A DNA stretch of 64,000 nucleotides, taken from NCBI GenBank assembly GCA_004376055.2, contig CP049016.1, forward strand, positions 558,001 to 622,000, read 5' to 3'. This DNA is from Nitrospirales bacterium LBB_01 (GTDB lineage Bacteria > Nitrospirota > Thermodesulfovibrionia > Thermodesulfovibrionales > Magnetobacteriaceae). Position numbers and translations under genes: made by a program. Below are positions 16,952 to 27,127 of the stretch, in pieces (the stretch's first letter is position 1; each line of letters starts with the position of its first letter). The notes under the pieces are model-generated. The model worked only from the letters and a program-made list of their open reading frames with translations. It had not been told where the DNA came from and did no database searches.

Positions 16952-17204
16952 CGACAGACTCCAGAGCCGCCTTTATCAAGGTTTTGGAATTATTAAAGGT
17001 AACCTTTTCAGGGTTGACGGCAGCGGCAAGAGTTTCTTCAACGAAGATTTTATGTTTAAGCTCTCTCTCGGCAAGATAATCTATAAAATCAGCGGCCTCT
17101 TTAATACGCTCAGGAGACAGCGCCAGCAGCATCTCAATGATACGTTCGATATCAGGAGTCTTTACAACGGCCTCTGGGGGCTTCTCAATAATCATTTCGC
17201 TCAT
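16938..17204 (-). CDS. Small acidic helical protein, possibly antitoxin-like
   Basis: 88 residues, no membrane segment. The region IERIIEMLLALSPERIKEAA then DFIDYLAERELKHK resembles the LPPEKLKEVLDFIDFLLE pattern of DUF2281-type and other small antitoxin-like proteins, which mostly sit beside PIN or RelE toxins; no intact toxin gene lies beside this one. The C-terminal half (VTFNNSKTLIKAALESVAEN) is not recognised. It stands alone between the ClC gene and the next plus-strand gene. Role unknown. Confidence 0.5.
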   Translation of the reverse strand: MSEMIIEKPPEAVVKTPDIERIIEMLLALSPERIKEAADFIDYLAERELKHKIFVEETLAAAVNPEKVTFNNSKTLIKAALESVAENS

Positions 17205-17343
17205 AATGATATTGTAGCATAAGGGCGGTTTTAATGGCTATATCAAAGAAAATAAAGTTACCCCACCTGCAGTGTGTCCCGTTATTAGAATTAATCTTTT
17301 TAATCTCCGATCTCATTCAGTAAATTAGTAAAGGACTATAAGT

Positions 17344-18663
17344 TTGACAGATAGATTCATCAAGTATTATAGTTTTTCTGTATTTATGAAACAGAAACTA
17401 AAGTTATATTTATTAATGAACAGCTTGAATAACCGGCTGATACTTTTTCTTTTTTTAGTTTTGTACTTTCTGCTGTTTGGTGCGCTATTCAACCATTTGA
17501 ATGAGTATTCAATGACCTGCAAGATTTTTGGCATTTACTCATCGAAACCGGCAGATGATTTGCGCGTGATAGCCTGCAGCATGGAATGTCTCAGAAAAGG
17601 CATGGATATCAAAAGTAAAGAGGTATCTGACATCTGCGGCGGGTACTTTAACTACACAAAGTTTGCGCGTTTTTTAGTCTATACCGGTATTAAAGCAAGC
17701 CACACTAAAACAATAGCCATTGTTTTAATCATTTTGTATTTTTTTGTACTTTTCAGGTTTATTGGCGAAATAGACTCATTCGGGCTTGTTGTCTATGTTC
17801 TTTTGCTTTATTCACCTGCTCTGATGCTGCTTGTTGAACGAGTTAATATTGATATGCCGATATTTATAGCATTATATACATCGCTCTATTTTCTAAGAAG
17901 GAATAGGGCAGCAATATCAGCCTCAATAATATTGTTTCTTTCACTTATGAAATTATATCCAATATGTGCACTTTCTATTTTTTTGAAAAGAAATGTTGGA
18001 AACAGCATCAAAATATCTGCAGTCACGTTATTGTTGTATTTGCTTTACATTTTTTTAATCAGAGGGGAGTTTCCTGATATCTATAATCTTACCGGACGAG
18101 GAATCGGATTTTCGTATGGCGCTCAGATTTTTATAGATAGTATTTATCCTTTTCTTGGTTATTGGGGGATTACAAGATATGTCCCATTTAGTATAGGTCA
18201 GTTTCATGTTTTGTTTTTTCTGATTGCGTTGCTTATAGTATCATTAGGGGTATCAAAGGGTCTGTGTGAGAAAAGTGAAGATACAGATAGTCTACACATT
18301 GATGGCCTGAGACTTGGAGCTGGAATTTACATAGGAACCTTTCTTATAGGCAATAACTGGATTTACAGGTTATGTTTTATTTTATTCACAATACCGCAAA
18401 TTCTTAACTGGTGTAAAAAAAGAAAAGCCATGAGGATTCTTTCGCATTTAGCATTAATGTGTATTACTGTCTATATTTACAATGATTTTTGGGCAATAAG
18501 AAAGCTTGTTAACTTCACATTATTATTTTATGCCAAAGAGTTTGCTGCATGGTTTTTGCTGTTTTATTACAGTTATGCCTTAGCACTGACAGTCCCTATA
18601 TCCCTCCGATTTCTATACCCCTGTAACCACTTGAAAATAAAGACAGCCGGGGAAGGGATTTGA
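17344..18663 (+). CDS. Polytopic glycosyltransferase-like membrane protein (GT87/DUF2029-like)
   Basis: 439 residues with about ten membrane helices. A loop after the first helix contains DDLRVIACSMECLRKG. The ERVNIDMPIFIALY segment is like the ERGN-D motif of polyprenol-phosphate-dependent GT-C enzymes of the GT87/DUF2029 group, and GNNWIYRLCFILFTIPQI is like their late NYRL motif. It probably transfers a sugar from a lipid donor on the outer face of the inner membrane. The TTG start at 17344 has AAGGA 9 nt upstream; ATG codons at 17386 and 17416 have no ribosome site. The last 19 nt lie inside an antisense tRNA gene, so the C-terminal tail after the last helix is fixed by tRNA sequence. Confidence 0.6.
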   Translation: MTDRFIKYYSFSVFMKQKLKLYLLMNSLNNRLILFLFLVLYFLLFGALFNHLNEYSMTCKIFGIYSSKPADDLRVIACSMECLRKGMDIKSKEVSDICGGYFNYTKFARFLVYTGIKASHTKTIAIVLIILYFFVLFRFIGEIDSFGLVVYVLLLYSPALMLLVERVNIDMPIFIALYTSLYFLRRNRAAISASIILFLSLMKLYPICALSIFLKRNVGNSIKISAVTLLLYLLYIFLIRGEFPDIYNLTGRGIGFSYGAQIFIDSIYPFLGYWGITRYVPFSIGQFHVLFFLIALLIVSLGVSKGLCEKSEDTDSLHIDGLRLGAGIYIGTFLIGNNWIYRLCFILFTIPQILNWCKKRKAMRILSHLALMCITVYIYNDFWAIRKLVNFTLLFYAKEFAAWFLLFYYSYALALTVPISLRFLYPCNHLKIKTAGEGI

Positions 18664-18716
18664 ACCCTCGACCTGCTGATTACGAATCAGCTGCACTACC
18701 ACTGTGCTACCCCGGC
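18645..18716 (-). tRNA. tRNA-Thr (anticodon CGT)
   Basis: A 72-nt cloverleaf on the minus strand. The acceptor is GCCGGGG paired with CCCCGGC and discriminator T; the D arm is GCAC/GTGC; the anticodon stem is GCTGA/TCAGC around loop TTCGTAA with anticodon CGT; the T arm is GAGGG-TTCAAAT-CCCTT. CCA is not encoded. It reads ACG codons. It overlaps the 3' end of the glycosyltransferase-like gene on the other strand. Confidence 0.95.
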
Positions 18717-18781
18717 AACACGTTATCCTAACATAAATTACATCGTTTATTTAACCCTGAAAAGTATTTTGATATTTTTGC

Positions 18782-18810
18782 TTGACAATTATTTATAGGT
18801 GTGTTAAGTT
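18782..18810 (+). promoter_or_regulatory. Candidate promoter of the ATP synthase operon
   Basis: TTGACA at 18782-18787 with a weak -10 (TAAGTT, 18805-18810) at 17-nt spacing, about 58 nt before the first start codon at 18868. The -35 is perfect and the -10 poor. Confidence 0.35.
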
Positions 18811-18867
18811 AAGCGTGTTTTAATGATTGTAGTTGTTAAAAACTTGTGTGTTTGGAGAGATGCTTAA

Positions 18868-19305
18868 GTGGTAGAATTTAACGCACTGTGGTTTTTCGTA
18901 CTTGTTACCAACTTTATCGTGCTGGCAGTTCTTCTTAATTTCATATTGTTTAAGCCGCTCATATTTCTGCTAAAAGAACGGCAGCGTTTAAAAGATGAGT
19001 CTGCTAATGAGGTTAAAGCCCTGAACGAAAAGCGGGATGTTGCCTTTGCACAGTTAAAAGAAGAGATGACTGCGGCCTCCGAAAAGGCTAAAGAGGAATT
19101 TTCCAGATTAAAAAAAGAAGGGCTTACTGTTCAGGCTGAAATGATCTCAAAAGCCCAAGCTGAGGCCATAGAAAGACTTAGTGCCGCTCTTAAAGAAATC
19201 TCATCAGAAGCGGCAGCAGCTAAGGGAAAACTAAAAGCAGGAATAGCGCTCCTTTCTGCTACTATTGTCAACAAACTAATGTATGACCATATTAAGCAAA
19301 ATTAA
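18868..19305 (+). CDS. F1Fo ATP synthase subunit b'
   Basis: 145 residues: one N-terminal membrane helix (about 7-28: LWFFVLVTNFIVLAVLLNFI) followed by a long charged coiled coil, the layout of the peripheral-stalk b/b' subunit. It is first in the operon and is followed by a second b-type gene, so a heterodimeric b'b stalk is expected, as in photosynthetic bacteria, Aquifex and several other lineages. The start is GTG at 18868 with GGAGAG about 9 nt upstream. It overlaps the next gene by 23 nt. Subunits a and c, normally upstream, are absent from this locus. Confidence 0.85.
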   Translation: MVEFNALWFFVLVTNFIVLAVLLNFILFKPLIFLLKERQRLKDESANEVKALNEKRDVAFAQLKEEMTAASEKAKEEFSRLKKEGLTVQAEMISKAQAEAIERLSAALKEISSEAAAAKGKLKAGIALLSATIVNKLMYDHIKQN

Positions 19306-19870
19306 ACTAATTAAAGAACTTGCAGCGGCAATGTGCCTCGTGTTTATTGCAGCGGTTAATGTTTCAGCCTCTGAGGAGGCGGCTCATTCATCCGGCGCAT
19401 CGCATTGGTTTTGGATGATAGTCAATTTTGCCGTGTTTCTTTCTGTCATCATATTTTTCCTAAAAAAACCTCTGTCAGAGTACTTTGCAAACCGGACACG
19501 TATGATCGAGCAGACCCTTGAAGAGGCGAAGGAAACCAAAATCCTTGCTCAAAAAGCTCTTGATGAAATAGAAAAACAGCTTAAAATGAAAGACAGCGAA
19601 ATAGAAAGAATAATCCACATAGCCAAAACATCCGGTGAGGCAGAGCGTGACAAGTTGATTGAAAACGCTAAGCGTATGGCCGAAAAAATCAAAGAAATAA
19701 CAGAACAAAATATAGATTTTGAAAAGCGGAGAGCTATTTCAGATATTAAGAAAAGTGCTGTGGAAAGCGCAATGGAAATGGCTGAAAACTCCATTAAAGA
19801 AAACATCTCACCAAAGATTAAAGACAAACTCTTTGATGATGCCATTTTACAAATAGGCGGTAAGAATTGA
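19283..19870 (+). CDS. atpF: F1Fo ATP synthase subunit b
   Basis: 195 residues. The N-terminus (1-29) looks like a signal peptide ending VNVSASEEA, followed by a membrane helix (about 43-62: WFWMIVNFAVFLSVIIFFL) with the KKPLSEYFANRT segment typical of subunit b, then a coiled coil to the end. The extra N-terminal hydrophobic stretch, as seen in some delta-proteobacterial AtpF proteins, is longer than E. coli b (156 residues). It overlaps the b' gene at its 5' end by 23 nt and the delta gene at its 3' end by 4 nt, so translation is coupled. Confidence 0.88.
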   Translation: MTILSKIKLIKELAAAMCLVFIAAVNVSASEEAAHSSGASHWFWMIVNFAVFLSVIIFFLKKPLSEYFANRTRMIEQTLEEAKETKILAQKALDEIEKQLKMKDSEIERIIHIAKTSGEAERDKLIENAKRMAEKIKEITEQNIDFEKRRAISDIKKSAVESAMEMAENSIKENISPKIKDKLFDDAILQIGGKN

Positions 19871-20409
19871 AGGTTAACAGCAAGGTGGCTAAAAGATTCG
19901 CTAAAGCTCTTTTTGATTCCCAAGGGCTTGAAAAAACAGAACAAGCCCTCAAAGATTTAGATTTGTTTAATAAGGTGCTGTTGTCTGATTTAGTTATAGC
20001 CTCAATTTTTACTAATCCCTCTTTTAACCTTGATGAGCGTACCAAAGCTGTGTCTGTCATTGCAAATAAGCTGAAACTCACCGAGACTGTTGAAAAGTTT
20101 TTAAAAAATTTAACGCAGCGAAATTATATTACAGGTCTTGCCATGATTATTGAGACACTCAGAGCGCTATACATGGAAAAAACCAAAAAGGGAAGGGTAA
20201 CCGTAATAACCGCCTCAGCGCTTGGTAAGGATAAAGAAGAAAAGTTAAAAAATGCACTGCTTAAGCGTTTAAATAAAAAGGTTGAAATAGACTACGTTAT
20301 AGAGGAATCCATATTGGGCGGATTAGTTGTAAAGGTGGAGGGTTATGTGCTTGAGACCAGCATTAAGGGCCAGTTGAGGCTTTTAAAAGAAGCTCTATTG
20401 AAGGAGTAG
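19867..20409 (+). CDS. atpH: F1Fo ATP synthase subunit delta
   Basis: 180 residues with the delta/OSCP pattern: [13 protein letters not shown] at the start, a helical N-domain, [21 protein letters not shown] in the middle, and [20 protein letters not shown] near the C-terminus. It links the stalk to the top of the alpha3beta3 head. The start is TTG, overlapping the atpF stop (TTGA). The alpha gene follows after 4 nt. Confidence 0.92.
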   Translation: MKVNSKVAKRFAKALFDSQGLEKTEQALKDLDLFNKVLLSDLVIASIFTNPSFNLDERTKAVSVIANKLKLTETVEKFLKNLTQRNYITGLAMIIETLRALYMEKTKKGRVTVITASALGKDKEEKLKNALLKRLNKKVEIDYVIEESILGGLVVKVEGYVLETSIKGQLRLLKEALLKE

Positions 20410-20413
20410 CAAA

Positions 20414-21928
20414 ATGCAAATTAACATTGAAGAGATTGGTGAGTCTATAAAAAAGGGGATTTACGGGTTCGAGGAAAAGATAGATGTAAGTGAAATCGGA
20501 ACCGTTGTCAGTGTCGGTGACGGTATTGCAAAAATATATGGCCTCACAGATGTTATGGCTGGAGAGTTGCTGAGTTTCCCAAGCGGTATCTATGGTATGA
20601 CGTTAAACCTTGAAACCGACTCCGTGGGTGCGGTGCTCTTTGGCGACTCAAAGAGCGTTAAAGAGACAGACGTCGTAAAACGCACAGGGCGTATCATGGA
20701 TGTGCCGGTAGGGGATGCCCTTTTAGGACGCGTTGTCAACGCAATAGGAATGCCTATTGACGGCAAGGGACCTATTAACACCACAGAGCGCAGAATGGTT
20801 GATGTTATTGCTCCCGGTATCATTGAAAGAAAGCCTGTTCATGAACCGCTTCAGACTGGTATTAAGGCTATTGACGCTATGATTCCTATTGGGCGCGGGC
20901 AAAGAGAGCTTATCATCGGCGACCGTCAAACCGGTAAAACATCCATTGCAGTTGATGCCATAATTAACCAAAAAGACTCAGGAGTTTTTTGCATATATGT
21001 GGCTGTAGGACAGAAAAACGCTAACGTTGTCCGTGTCGCTAAAAAACTTGAAGAATATGGAGCGCTTGATCACACTATAATAGTTAACGCAACGGCAAGT
21101 GAGCCGGCTCCCCTCCAATATCTTGCCCCATATACAGGGTGTGCGATGGGCGAATACTTTAGAGACAAGGGAAAACACGCTCTCATTATATATGACGATC
21201 TAAGTAAACAAGCGGTTGCTTACAGGCAGTTATCACTTCTGTTAAGACGGCCTCCCGGACGTGAAGCGTTTCCCGGAGACGTATTTTTCTTACACTCAAG
21301 ACTACTTGAAAGGGCCTGTAAACTCTCCGACGCCCTTGGGGCAGGTTCCCTTACAGCGCTCCCAATCATAGAAACACAGGCCGGAGACGTTTCCGCCTTT
21401 ATTCCAACTAATGTTATCTCAATTACTGACGGGCAGATATATCTTGAACCAGACCTCTTTTACGCCGGCATTAGACCTGCCGTTAACGTAGGACTTTCTG
21501 TTAGCCGTGTCGGAAGCGCCGCTCAGACCAAAGCAATGAAACAGGTGGCTGGAACCCTTAGACTTGATTTGGCACAGTTTAGAGAGCTTGCCGCTTTTGC
21601 TCAGTTTGGCACAGACCTTGACAAGGCTACGATTGCTCAGATAGAGCGCGGCAAACGAATGGTTGAAATTCTAAAACAGTCACAGTACGCCCCTATGCCG
21701 TTTGAAGAACAGGTGCTTGTGCTTTTTGCAGGCGCTCAGGGACATCTTGACGATATACCGGTTGCTCAGTTAAAGGAATTTGAAACCAGTTTGCTTGCCT
21801 TTATGAAGTCACAAAAACCTGCAGTACTTAAGGCTGTTGCTGAAAAGAAGGCTCTTGATGACGAGTTGAAACAAAACCTTACTGATGCCATTAAGGATTT
21901 TAAAAAATCGTTCGTTGTGAATAGTTAA
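20414..21928 (+). CDS. atpA: F1Fo ATP synthase subunit alpha
   Basis: 504 residues, the normal length. It carries the non-catalytic nucleotide site GDRQTGKTS (about 170-178), and the signature [17 protein letters not shown] with the family arginine at about 365. The N-terminal beta-barrel begins after [18 protein letters not shown]. It forms the head with beta. The spacing to delta is 4 nt and to gamma 10 nt. Confidence 0.97.
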   Translation: MQINIEEIGESIKKGIYGFEEKIDVSEIGTVVSVGDGIAKIYGLTDVMAGELLSFPSGIYGMTLNLETDSVGAVLFGDSKSVKETDVVKRTGRIMDVPVGDALLGRVVNAIGMPIDGKGPINTTERRMVDVIAPGIIERKPVHEPLQTGIKAIDAMIPIGRGQRELIIGDRQTGKTSIAVDAIINQKDSGVFCIYVAVGQKNANVVRVAKKLEEYGALDHTIIVNATASEPAPLQYLAPYTGCAMGEYFRDKGKHALIIYDDLSKQAVAYRQLSLLLRRPPGREAFPGDVFFLHSRLLERACKLSDALGAGSLTALPIIETQAGDVSAFIPTNVISITDGQIYLEPDLFYAGIRPAVNVGLSVSRVGSAAQTKAMKQVAGTLRLDLAQFRELAAFAQFGTDLDKATIAQIERGKRMVEILKQSQYAPMPFEEQVLVLFAGAQGHLDDIPVAQLKEFETSLLAFMKSQKPAVLKAVAEKKALDDELKQNLTDAIKDFKKSFVVNS

Positions 21929-21938
21929 TAGAGAAAAT

Positions 21939-22823
21939 ATGGGCAATTTAAGAGAAATAAGAAATCGTATAGAGTCGGTTAAAAATACCGGCAAGATTAC
22001 AAGAGCTATGCAGATGATATCTGCCGCAAAGCTCAGGAAAGCTCAGAGCGCTATGCTTGCCACAAGACCATACTCTGACGAGCTGGACAGGCTTATCACT
22101 GAGGTTATCCCTAATGTGCAGAAAGAAAGCTACCCGCTTTTAAATCCACGGGAAAAGAAGTCCGTAGAGGTCATGGTACTTACAAGCGACAGGGGACTTT
22201 GTGGTGCTTTTAACACGAACGTTTTAAAGGAGACGTTGAAACTCACCAAAGAGCTATCCTATCAGCAGTTGTCAGTCAGTGTGCTGGCTATGGGAAAAAA
22301 AGCGCGGGATGGTTTGCGCCGTTGTGATATAAAACCGCGGCTTTCGTGGGTGGATTTTTGTAAAAAAGTTACTTTTGACGATGCTAAAGCAGTTGCTGAT
22401 GAGATAATAGAAAGATACTTAAATGGAGAGATTGATGAGTTTGTGCTTGTCTATAACGAGTTTAAGTCTATGATGGTACAGTCAGTAAAGTGCCTTAAAA
22501 TGCTGCCGATTGAAGCTGTTGACACTGCCTCAGATTATGACAATTCAGCAGCTCAGGTTATCTCAAAATATCTGTATGAACCTTCTGAGGAGGAGTTTCT
22601 TAAAAATCTGCTTCCAAAATATGTGGAAAACCTGCTGTTTAAGGCTATTTTAGAGTCCCGGGTTTCAGAGGAGGCATCACGTATGATGGCGATGGAAAAT
22701 GCCACGAAAAACACCAAAGAGCTTCTGACCTCACTGACACTTCAGTACAATAAGGCGCGTCAGGCCTCTATCACATCCGAGCTTATGGACATTGTGGGCG
22801 GCGCTGAGGCTATCAGCAAATAG
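21939..22823 (+). CDS. atpG: F1Fo ATP synthase subunit gamma
   Basis: 294 residues. The start NLREIRNRIESVKNTGKITR and the end SRMMAMENATKNTKELL then LTLQYNKARQASITSELMDI are the conserved coiled-coil termini of the rotor shaft, and LTSDRGLCGAFN is the central signature. It is complete. It is separated from the beta gene by 167 nt that hold a dispersed repeat, the only large gap in the operon. Confidence 0.95.
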   Translation: MGNLREIRNRIESVKNTGKITRAMQMISAAKLRKAQSAMLATRPYSDELDRLITEVIPNVQKESYPLLNPREKKSVEVMVLTSDRGLCGAFNTNVLKETLKLTKELSYQQLSVSVLAMGKKARDGLRRCDIKPRLSWVDFCKKVTFDDAKAVADEIIERYLNGEIDEFVLVYNEFKSMMVQSVKCLKMLPIEAVDTASDYDNSAAQVISKYLYEPSEEEFLKNLLPKYVENLLFKAILESRVSEEASRMMAMENATKNTKELLTSLTLQYNKARQASITSELMDIVGGAEAISK

Positions 22824-22835
22824 AGATTAACAACT

Positions 22836-22963
22836 TGATACCAAGCAGCAGTCTGAAGGATAACAAGGCGGCAAGGAGAAAGCGACGCAGGCGTACTTCA
22901 GTACGTTGAGGAGCTTTTGACGCAAGCCAACGATGTTAGGCGATAGAATGCGGCTTGGGTGAG
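22836..22963. repeat. Dispersed 125-bp repeat, copy A, inside the ATP synthase operon
   Basis: Shares long near-identical blocks with 49364-49487: GCAGTCTGAAG, TAACAAGGCGGCAAGG, AAAGCGACGCAGGCGTACTT, GTACGTTGAGGAGCTTTTGA and GTTAGGCGATAGAATG. The ends are imperfect inverted repeats (GATACCAAGCAGCAGTC against the complement of GAATGCGGCTTGGGTGAG). It sits between atpG and atpD without breaking either gene. Confidence 0.75.
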
Positions 22964-22990
22964 TTTATAATAAGTTTAGGAGGATTATAG

Positions 22991-24411
<1,421 letters not shown>

Positions 24412-24412
<1 letters not shown>

Positions 24413-24678
24413 TGGAGGAGGGTAAACTCGCACTTAAAATAATAACCCCTGACGGTTTTTCAATTACAGAGGACGTTGACGAGGTAGTAGCTCCCGGCAC
24501 AGAAGGAGAGTTTGGAGTGCTCTACGGTCACACACACTTTATCACGACACTCTCAACCGGCATTCTAACATTCAGACAAGGCAAAACAGTTAAAAAAGTA
24601 CAAGTGGCATCGGCATACGCAAAAGTAGAACCCGATAATGTTCTGATTCTTTCAGACAGCGCCGGGTTTGTTGAATAG
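24412..24678 (+). CDS. atpC: F1Fo ATP synthase subunit epsilon, short form
   Basis: 88 residues covering only the N-terminal beta-sandwich (ITPDGFSITEDVDEVVAPGT then EGEFGVLYGHTHFITTLSTG). The C-terminal helical hairpin of about 45 residues that can inhibit ATP hydrolysis is missing; the stop is clean and followed by a terminator-like hairpin. Short epsilons of this kind are known in Chlorobium. The start is GTG, with GGAGGA of the coding strand following it. The enzyme probably lacks epsilon-type autoinhibition. Confidence 0.9.
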
Positions 24679-24703
24679 ATAAGGATAGAAGGAATAGATA
24701 GGT

Positions 24704-24730
24704 AAGGGAAAGGGCGTTGCCCTCTCCCTT
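24704..24730 (+). terminator. Hairpin after the ATP synthase operon
   Basis: AAGGGAAAGGGC-GTT-GCCCTCTCCCTT forms an almost perfect GC-rich stem 26 nt after the epsilon stop. A second stem, AAGGGGAATGATTCCCCTT, follows at about 24745-24763. Neither has a long T tract, so the first is a weak intrinsic terminator or an RNA-stabilising hairpin. Confidence 0.5.
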
Positions 24731-24763
24731 AAACCCTCTCCCACAAGGGGAATGATTCCCCTT

Positions 24764-25178
24764 GACCCTCAGCTTTTAGATAGCGATAATCAAAGGCCGT
24801 CATTGCGAGGAGCGGTAGCGACGTAGCAATCTCCTCTTTCAATATAATGTTATGTGTTTGTACTTGTGAGTAGATAATTTTTCAATTGGCATTCTGCCAC
24901 TTAAAAAGTTTCACTTGCGAGTTTCACCCGCAAAAACAGATGAAAAGATTTATCTGCGAAAATCTGCGCAATCTGCGGATAAAAATTTTTAATATACTAT
25001 TCAGCGTTGGAGCAGTCTTGCAGACTGCTCCGAAACGTTTGGGATTGGAATACAAACTGTAGTATAAATTATTACTGTAAAAGAGATTAACATTACAGCT
25101 TTTTCATATTTCAAAACACTGTGTAGCAATCAACATGATTGCTCCAACGCAGAGGAAATTCTTATGATATTATTCTAT
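24764..25178. other. Non-coding stretch with common dispersed repeat fragments
   Basis: No gene is visible. At 24798-24834 there is GTCATTGCGAGGAGCGGTAG followed by CGACGTAGCAATCTCC, a palindromic repeat type common in many bacterial genomes. At about 24950-24985 the GCGCAATCTGCGGAT block resembles the complement of ATCCGCAGAT at 47269-47278. At 25125-25150 GCAATCAACATGATTGC forms a short hairpin. The rest is AT-rich. Confidence 0.4.
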
Positions 25179-25385
25179 TCAGATAACCTCGTTTAGCTCT
25201 TCAATTTATAATCCGGTTTGGTTTAATATAGCTTTTAGAGTTCCTTTAGCGATTTCTTTATGGTTTGGGACAACGACTCTTCTGAATGGTGGAAGGTGAT
25301 TTCTAAGAATAATATGGCTTCCTGTTTGATGGTCAATAAAATATCCGAACTTCTATAATGCTTTACATAAATCTTTTACGCTCAT
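25179..25385 (-). pseudogene. hicA: Broken HicA-type mRNA interferase toxin gene
   Basis: Translating the minus strand from the ATG at 25385 gives MSVKDLCKAL, a TAG stop, then KFGYFIDHQTGSHIILRNHL and PPFRRVVVPNHKEIAKGTLK with AILNQTGL, a TAA stop, and IEELNEVI. This is the HicA/YcfA double-stranded-RNA-binding-like fold: the GSH motif with the catalytic His and the VPNH-EIAKGTL-AIL signature are both visible. Two in-frame stops (codon 11 and about codon 58) kill it. No hicB antitoxin frame is evident next to it. It is a decayed toxin-antitoxin locus. Confidence 0.8.
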
Positions 25386-25404
25386 TCTCTGATATAATAG
25401 TCAG

Positions 25405-26628
25405 ATGAAATTACCGGAACTGCTTGCTCCTGCAGGTAACTCAGAAAAGCTCCGTGTAGCAATGCACTATGGGGCGGATGCGGTTTATCTGGGGCTTTCG
25501 GAGTTTAGTTTAAGAGCAAAATCTGGTGGATTTTCAGAGACTGAGATTCATAAAGCGATTGAGTTAACCCACAGAGCCGGTAAAAAAGCTTATGTCACTA
25601 TTAACATTTTCCCTCACAACAGGGATATTGGTTTAATTTCTGATCATATCAGTTTTTTAACAGCCGCAGCTCCCGATGGCGTTATAGTTTCAGACCTCGG
25701 GGTGTTTGAATTGATGACGAAACATGCGCCACAAATCCCCATTCACATAAGCACTCAGGCCAATATTACTAATTATAAAAGCGCTAAGTTTTGGGAACGG
25801 ATGGGGGCTGCCAGATTGGTGCTTTCACGAGAATTAACCATAGAGGAGATTTCTGAGATACGCGCACAGGTCAGCTTAGAGCTTGAGTGCTTTGTCCACG
25901 GCTCTATTTGTATCTCTTATTCAGGCAGATGTTATATAAGCAGTTTTTTGGCAAACCGCTCGGCTAACGAGGGGCTTTGTACTAACTCATGCAGGTGGCA
26001 ATACACGCTTATGGAGGAAAAACGCCCGGGCGAATATTTTCCGGTCTATGAAAATCAACGCGGGACTTATGTGCTTAGCTCTAAGGATTTGTGTATGCTC
26101 CCGCATCTGGATAAACTCTACAAAGCCGGTATCAATTCCTTTAAGATAGAGGGCAGAATGAAGGGAATCAACTACCTTGCCGGTGTGACAGCTGTTTATA
26201 GAGATGCAATTGATTCGCTCTCTTGTTCAGATTACAAAGTTGAGGAAAGCTGGCTTCAGACTCTAAAGATGTCGTCAAACAGGGGATTTACTACAGGCAT
26301 GTTTATGGGTGCGCATCCTCAAAACGATTACAATCATGATGATGGCGAAGTGTATACCGCAACACACGCGCTTGTTGGAATAGTAGCGGCTATAAATCCT
26401 GATGGCATAGGCGAGGTGTTGCTAAGAAACAATTTAAAGGTTGGAGATACCGTTGTAGTTCAAATCAAAAACCAACAAAATTCTGAATTTGAAGTGTCTC
26501 ACATAAAAGACATTGAAGGAAACGAGGTAATATCGGCACATAATGAACAAACAGTAATTATCCCTTTGCCAGCCAAAGCGTCAGTAAACGACTTAATCCG
26601 CTGCAAAATAAACAAGAGCGCTATTTAA
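25405..26628 (+). CDS. Peptidase U32 family protein, TrhP/YegQ type
   Basis: 407 residues. The start PELLAPAGNSEKLRVAMHYG, the block ADAVYLGLSEFSLRAKSGGF and the U32 signature ELECFVHGSICISYSGRC (about 158-175) are clear; CTNSCRWQYTL and the later FKIEGRMKG supply the conserved Cys and Arg. U32 proteins of this class act in tRNA U34 5-hydroxylation (TrhP/YegQ), with cysteines that hold an Fe-S cluster, rather than as proven peptidases. No Shine-Dalgarno precedes the ATG; a TATAAT ends 6 nt before it, so the mRNA may be leaderless. Confidence 0.88.
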   Translation: MKLPELLAPAGNSEKLRVAMHYGADAVYLGLSEFSLRAKSGGFSETEIHKAIELTHRAGKKAYVTINIFPHNRDIGLISDHISFLTAAAPDGVIVSDLGVFELMTKHAPQIPIHISTQANITNYKSAKFWERMGAARLVLSRELTIEEISEIRAQVSLELECFVHGSICISYSGRCYISSFLANRSANEGLCTNSCRWQYTLMEEKRPGEYFPVYENQRGTYVLSSKDLCMLPHLDKLYKAGINSFKIEGRMKGINYLAGVTAVYRDAIDSLSCSDYKVEESWLQTLKMSSNRGFTTGMFMGAHPQNDYNHDDGEVYTATHALVGIVAAINPDGIGEVLLRNNLKVGDTVVVQIKNQQNSEFEVSHIKDIEGNEVISAHNEQTVIIPLPAKASVNDLIRCKINKSAI

Positions 26629-26635
26629 ACTTTTT

Positions 26636-26644
26636 TGCTATAAT
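26636..26644 (+). promoter_or_regulatory. Extended -10 promoter before the CheY-like gene
   Basis: TGCTATAAT at 26636-26644, an extended -10 with a perfect TATAAT, 59 nt before the ATG at 26704. No good -35 is seen, as is usual for extended -10 promoters. Confidence 0.4.
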
Positions 26645-26703
26645 AGCTTTGTTAGCAAAGGACAAGTACTTTCAGCTTGACAGGTGTTAAAAAGGGGGAT
26701 GAA

Positions 26704-27105
26704 ATGAAAGCTCTGGTAGCAGAGGATGACTTTACCAGCAGACAGTTATTGCAAAAACTGCTTTCAGCATACGGACAGTGTGATGTGGTTGTAAACGGTC
26801 AAGAGGCTATAGAAGCCCATGCGCTTGCTTTAGAGACTAACGAACCGTATAACCTGATATGTCTTGACATAATGATGCCTGTGGTGGATGGAATGGAGGC
26901 ACTTAAGGCAATACGCACTAAGGAAATGTCCTACAGTATCAGTTTGCAGCAAGAGGTGAAGATAGTGATGACAACTGCTCTGGACTCTCCCCGGGATATT
27001 ATAGAGGCGCACTATGGCGGCGGTTGTACAGACTATCTTGTTAAACCTCTTGATACCAAAAAGCTGCTAAAGCTGATTAGTAATTACGGTCTGATTACTG
27101 AGTAA
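26704..27105 (+). CDS. Single-domain response regulator (CheY-like)
   Basis: 133 residues forming one receiver: acidic pair AEDDF (about 7-9), phospho-acceptor Asp in LICLDIMMP (about 53), Thr/Ala in VMTTALDS, and Lys in YLVKPLDTKK (about 112). The start at 26704 has AAAAAGGGGG just upstream; an upstream in-frame TTG at 26677 is less likely. A Gly-rich GGGCTDYLVKP replaces the usual alpha4-beta5 loop. No output domain or kinase is beside it. It lies upstream of the RNase-like gene by 22 nt. Confidence 0.88.
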   Translation: MKALVAEDDFTSRQLLQKLLSAYGQCDVVVNGQEAIEAHALALETNEPYNLICLDIMMPVVDGMEALKAIRTKEMSYSISLQQEVKIVMTTALDSPRDIIEAHYGGGCTDYLVKPLDTKKLLKLISNYGLITE

Positions 27106-27127
27106 AACGTGTGCGTCGGGCAGGCAG

